A stretch of DNA of 64,000 nucleotides from Quillaja saponaria (Eukaryota; Streptophyta; Magnoliopsida; Fabales; Quillajaceae): assembly GCA_029379385.1 (NCBI GenBank), contig CM055611.1, forward strand, positions 16,314,062 to 16,378,061, given 5' to 3'. Positions 60,701 to 64,000 of the stretch are shown in pieces; within the stretch, counting starts at the first letter, position 1; each line of letters starts with the position of its first letter. The notes below the pieces were generated by a model. It was not told the origin of the DNA, did not search any database, and was given only the letters and a program-made list of their open reading frames with translations. Made by a program: the position numbers and the translations under genes.

Positions 60701-61372
60701 AATGACTAATTTAATAGTTGGAGTGGCCTGATTCAACTTCAGTCTCTAATAGTCACATGTTAAACAATCATCTCATTTATTACGTGCAACCACTTTGGAT
60801 CCATACTTGTATTTTGTTTGTTTGTAAGGATCATACATGGGCATTTGTAGCCCAGCCCTATGTAACAATATCAATTGCGTAACAGCACTTAAGTCACGTG
60901 GGAAGACTCATTCAATTGATAATTAGTATCGTATACTTCCTGATAAGGAGAAATGTGGTGGTTATCTAATTAACCCTACAACCATTAATATGGAGAGAGG
61001 GAAAACAACTTCAATATTAATTATGATATGTTAAGTTAGATAGCGATTCAATTTTAATTACTTGAAATTAGATTTAACAAAATTGTTACACTGGGTTTGA
61101 TCTTGATCTTATCTAGTTCATCTGCATACCTACCTACAATGACTTATTTAATAGCCGGAGTGGCCTTATTCAAATTCAGTCTCTAATAGTCACATGTTAA
61201 ACAATCATCTCATTTATTATGTGTAACCACTTTGGATCCATAATTGTTTTTTGTTTGTCTGTAAGGATCGTACATGAGCATTTGTAGCCCAGCTCTATGT
61301 AACAAGATTAATTGCGTAACAACACTTAAGTCATGTGGGAAGACTCCAAAAGTAACAAGATTGATAATTAGT
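57712..61372 (+). repeat. Tandem array of a 438 bp repeat, about seven monomers plus a partial one
   Basis: The anchor ACCACTTTGGATCC recurs at 57721, 57824, 58262, 58702, 59913, 60351, 60789 and 61226. Except for the first, partial unit and the step 58702-59913 (1211 bp), the spacing is 437-440 bp. Each monomer has, in order, GTACATGAGCATTTGTAGCC, CCTATGTAACAAGATCAATT, AACACTTAAGTCACGTGGGA (with a CACGTG core in several copies), GACTCATTCAATTGATAATT, GGTGGTTATCTAATTAACCC, GGAGAGAGGGAAAACAA, TTAATTATGATATGTTGAGT, GGTTAGATCTTGATCTTATC and CTAATAGTCACACGTTAAAC. No open frame is conserved. The left end abuts viral sequence; the right end is cut by an LTR. Single or broken copies are scattered at 18.3, 19.0, 20.5, 34.3, 44.75, 45.7, 48.0 and 54.9 kb. 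Confidence 0.92.
58839..59705. other. Foreign stretch inside the 438 bp array
   Basis: Between two monomers the array pattern is lost at about 58839 and returns at about 59706 (AATTATGATAAGTTGAGTTG). Net length added is about 773 bp. 59000-59180 resembles 39600-39780, 42225-42320 and 54005-54110 (CATGCAAGATGACCA, TTTTATATTTGGAAAAATCA, ATCAACAACTAGTT). 59395-59700 is less AT-rich and unrecognised. No clear terminal repeats. Confidence 0.6.
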
Positions 61373-64000
61373 TGTCACACCCTGGCTGGAGGAATGGATA
61401 ACCAAACCTCCGTAACCCTGACTTTAAAAGAAAAAAATGACTATGACTATTGACCAAACCAATAAATAAAAGTAAAAATTTATAAAACAAAAGTTAACTG
61501 TAAAAGTTTGTTTACTAAAATAAATAACAATTTATTAAAAATTTTGGTAGAGGTTCCGCTTAAAGTGGAACATGCCCAAAAATACAAATACATAATCCTG
61601 TTTTTATATAACAATAATAGTAACAACCCCAAAAAAATAACAAGGAGCTTTGCTTCGTTTCTCATCACAATAACAAATAATTAGACTACTACACAATATA
61701 AGACTAGACACCCTACAACTCTAGTGTGACTGCAAATTTTCACCATTTTACTTCAAGATTGAGATTTTGAAGAATTACCTAGCCGCTAAACACTTAGCAA
61801 AGTTCATTATCAGTAATAGTCGTCATCGAGATCTTGTTACTAAAAAAATAACCACAGAAGAGGGTGAGTCCTATAGACTCAATGAGTGGAAAGTAGTACC
61901 CAAATGGTACTAGCATCATTCAACACAAGTAATATAATATCATATATGTATATAGTCCTTTAATATATCAGCATATTCTAAATCACAAAATTATTAATGT
62001 TGCACTTACTTAGTTACAGAAACATAACACTTAATAAACACAGTTCAATTAAAACAATCAAGGCAATCAAAACATACAAAGCAAGTAAAGGGCCAACAGA
62101 GTAACTTAGCCCCACACAACAATATATTTCCCTACCGGGCATTTATGCACCTGCATAACAGGTTAATTCTTCATACATAATTCATCCCACCGAGGTTGAG
62201 CGCTCAATTCTTTTAAAATAATTTTCAGAATTAGAGTATCTCATATCAGAATATCAAATCAAAATATTCTAGGTGCACATGGATTTCAGTTTCGGATATA
62301 AAATCATTTCAGAAAACATTTCACTTCGTTAGCCTTTATCAACCACAAACTATTTTAAACATCAAACACAATTCACATATCTCAATCATAGCAATACCAT
62401 TCTTATTCACCTCTATATAACATATATACATACATATATCAAACAATCAAACACATTAATTTATCACTTACACTTGCGTTCACACATCTTATCAAGTCCA
62501 CATTAGGATCAGGAGCTGAAATTCATAGTTCCAAATAATAGTTAGTTCATAAAATTTATAGTTATAATCTTTTAATTACTAAGCTTATATATCAACTTAT
62601 GTAGGTTTTTTTATGAAAGTTTTCTACTAATCCATGTCATGCAAGTAGTGTGAATTATACTTTATATGGTAAGGTTAATAATGAAGAGACATTTTAGATG
62701 TCTTGACAATGCATAGAGTAGAAGGAAATAATTAGAAAAGATAGAAAATTGAATTTATTAATAGAGTTTATTCTTTGAAGTTGCATCAAATTCTACCAAA
62801 TGCAGGATTTGGCAACACTGTCCTTACCTTAGTTAATTGAACATAGCTTTCTCTAGGGAAAAAAAAAAATCCAATTCTGTCTGTTGAATTTATTAATAGA
62901 CAAGTATATCTTTCTAAGCAAGTATCATATGTATTATTTAGATGTGTATATTCATACATTTAATTATTTAAAGTTTATTCTTTTCAGGCATTTTTACAAC
63001 TCCCTTGGATATATATTTATTTTCACTCACATACTTAACCAAATTTAATAATACCAAATTGAAACATTAACTTTTGGAAGTTATCTATCTCTATTATTTA
63101 GAAACTTCTCCTAAAATTAGTCTTGAACTTACTCAATTCCCTACAAGAACCAAAAACAGAACACTTCACAAATTCCTGGTTGTCAATATCGAACTTCAAG
63201 GCTTATAAAAACTTCATACTCATGAATTAAATTACAAAACCTTCTATTCTAGCTTATCAAGGTATTAGGAACATTTCATCTTCAGAACCTTATTCCTAAT
63301 TCAACTTTTAAAACCTTCTAAAGTCAGTTACACTAAAACAGGTTAAATCAGTATCTGAAAATCATAACTCTGAGTTCCACCACCTCTAAAATATTCATAA
63401 CAAAAAATTAAAACCTGCACCACTCTAGATTTACTCTTTAGTATGTTAGAAACAACTTTTACTTCAAGGTACTATATAGAAATTAATTAATATGGATATT
63501 TTATATTCAATTCCTCATAAACATTTTATCAATTTTTAACATGCATGGTTAATTTTAGTTCTCTGTACATATATATATATATTCCCAATTTAATTTCTTA
63601 TTGAGTGTTCTTCAAAATTTACAGTAAATAGATAATTTAAACAATCTTAATTCTTTATACTTGCACTTTATTAACTTAACAAGTATTAACCTTAATATAA
63701 GAAGATTCCAAACAATTTTACCTAATCTAATTACTTAGCAAAACCCCATTCCCATATATAAGTAAATTAACTAATAACATTTAAAACCTTACTTGGTTAC
63801 TAACACAATCCCACCATTAGACTATCCTAGGATTAATTCTTACTCTCGGTCCTTGGTCACGGCTGCCCCAAAAACTATACGCCCAATAAAACCAAATTAA
63901 TCCCAAACTATGCTTTTCTTGTCCTAAATAATCCATACAACTAAGCTATCACAACAGGGCAGTAGTTACATTCCTTGGTTGTAGCTCTTATATGTAGTTA
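61373..64000 (-). mobile_element. LTR (LTR4) of the long-LTR family, truncated by the window end
   Basis: It starts TGTCACACCC at 61373 (the reverse complement of the family end GGGTGTGACA) and follows the same order as LTR3 at 5373-9262: AACCAAACCTCCGTAACCCT, AAAATTTTTGGTAGAGGTTC, AACATGCCC, CAAGGAGC, the palindrome GTACC-N5-GGTAC at 61896-61910, and CTTGAACTTACTCAATTCCC near 63123. It interrupts a 438 bp monomer just after GATAATTAG. Whether it is solo or part of a full element to the right cannot be seen. No reading frame inside is supported. Confidence 0.8.

Noticed and set aside
57712..61372. 438 bp array as a tandem gene family
   Set aside because: No open frame is conserved between monomers, and stops fall differently in each copy.

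Overview
The window reads as gene-poor nuclear DNA of a flowering plant, probably a eudicot. It is very AT-rich, has no intact protein gene longer than about 150 codons, and its recognisable content is decayed plant transposable elements, an endogenous plant pararetrovirus, SINEs, satellite-like repeats and fragments of two plant genes (phospholipase D alpha and an unidentified four-exon gene). The species cannot be named from this sequence.

Layout. 1-12.5 kb is a nest of retroelements. A broken Ty1/copia coding region (3547-9792) is split by a 3.9 kb solo LTR (5373-9262) and bordered on the left by another LTR (ends 3546), which is itself interrupted by a third LTR (433-3330). A further related LTR lies at 10480-12545. 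12.5-24.2 kb holds a short Mutator-like element (14860-15632), an inverted pair of phospholipase D fragments (about 15985-16556), a relic of an unknown four-exon gene (17089-17827), a perfect 198 bp tandem duplication and a SINE. 24.27-31.92 kb is a damaged Ty3/gypsy element (truncated 5' LTR, primer-binding site, gag-pol remnants, polypurine tract, 3' LTR), followed by one more related LTR ending at 33554. 34-48 kb repeats much of 16-24 kb as old segmental duplications, including a second phospholipase D inverted pair and a second copy of the four-exon relic. 48-55 kb holds a 1.18 kb palindromic element, a SINE with a clear target duplication, and a 1.7 kb Mutator-like element with a perfect 9 bp target duplication. 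55.0-57.7 kb is a decayed endogenous caulimovirid on the minus strand. 57.7-61.37 kb is a tandem array with a period of about 438 bp, cut by another LTR that runs off the right edge.

Nothing here looks like a working pathway; the region is a record of insertion, duplication and decay. The most unusual signals are: inverted phospholipase D fragments able to form hairpin transcripts; the 438 bp repeat, both arrayed and scattered; a 15-base palindrome kept at the same place in all eight LTR copies of one family; a splice-phase-consistent relic gene in two duplicates; and a small polyadenylated insert visible only by comparison with its empty duplicate.
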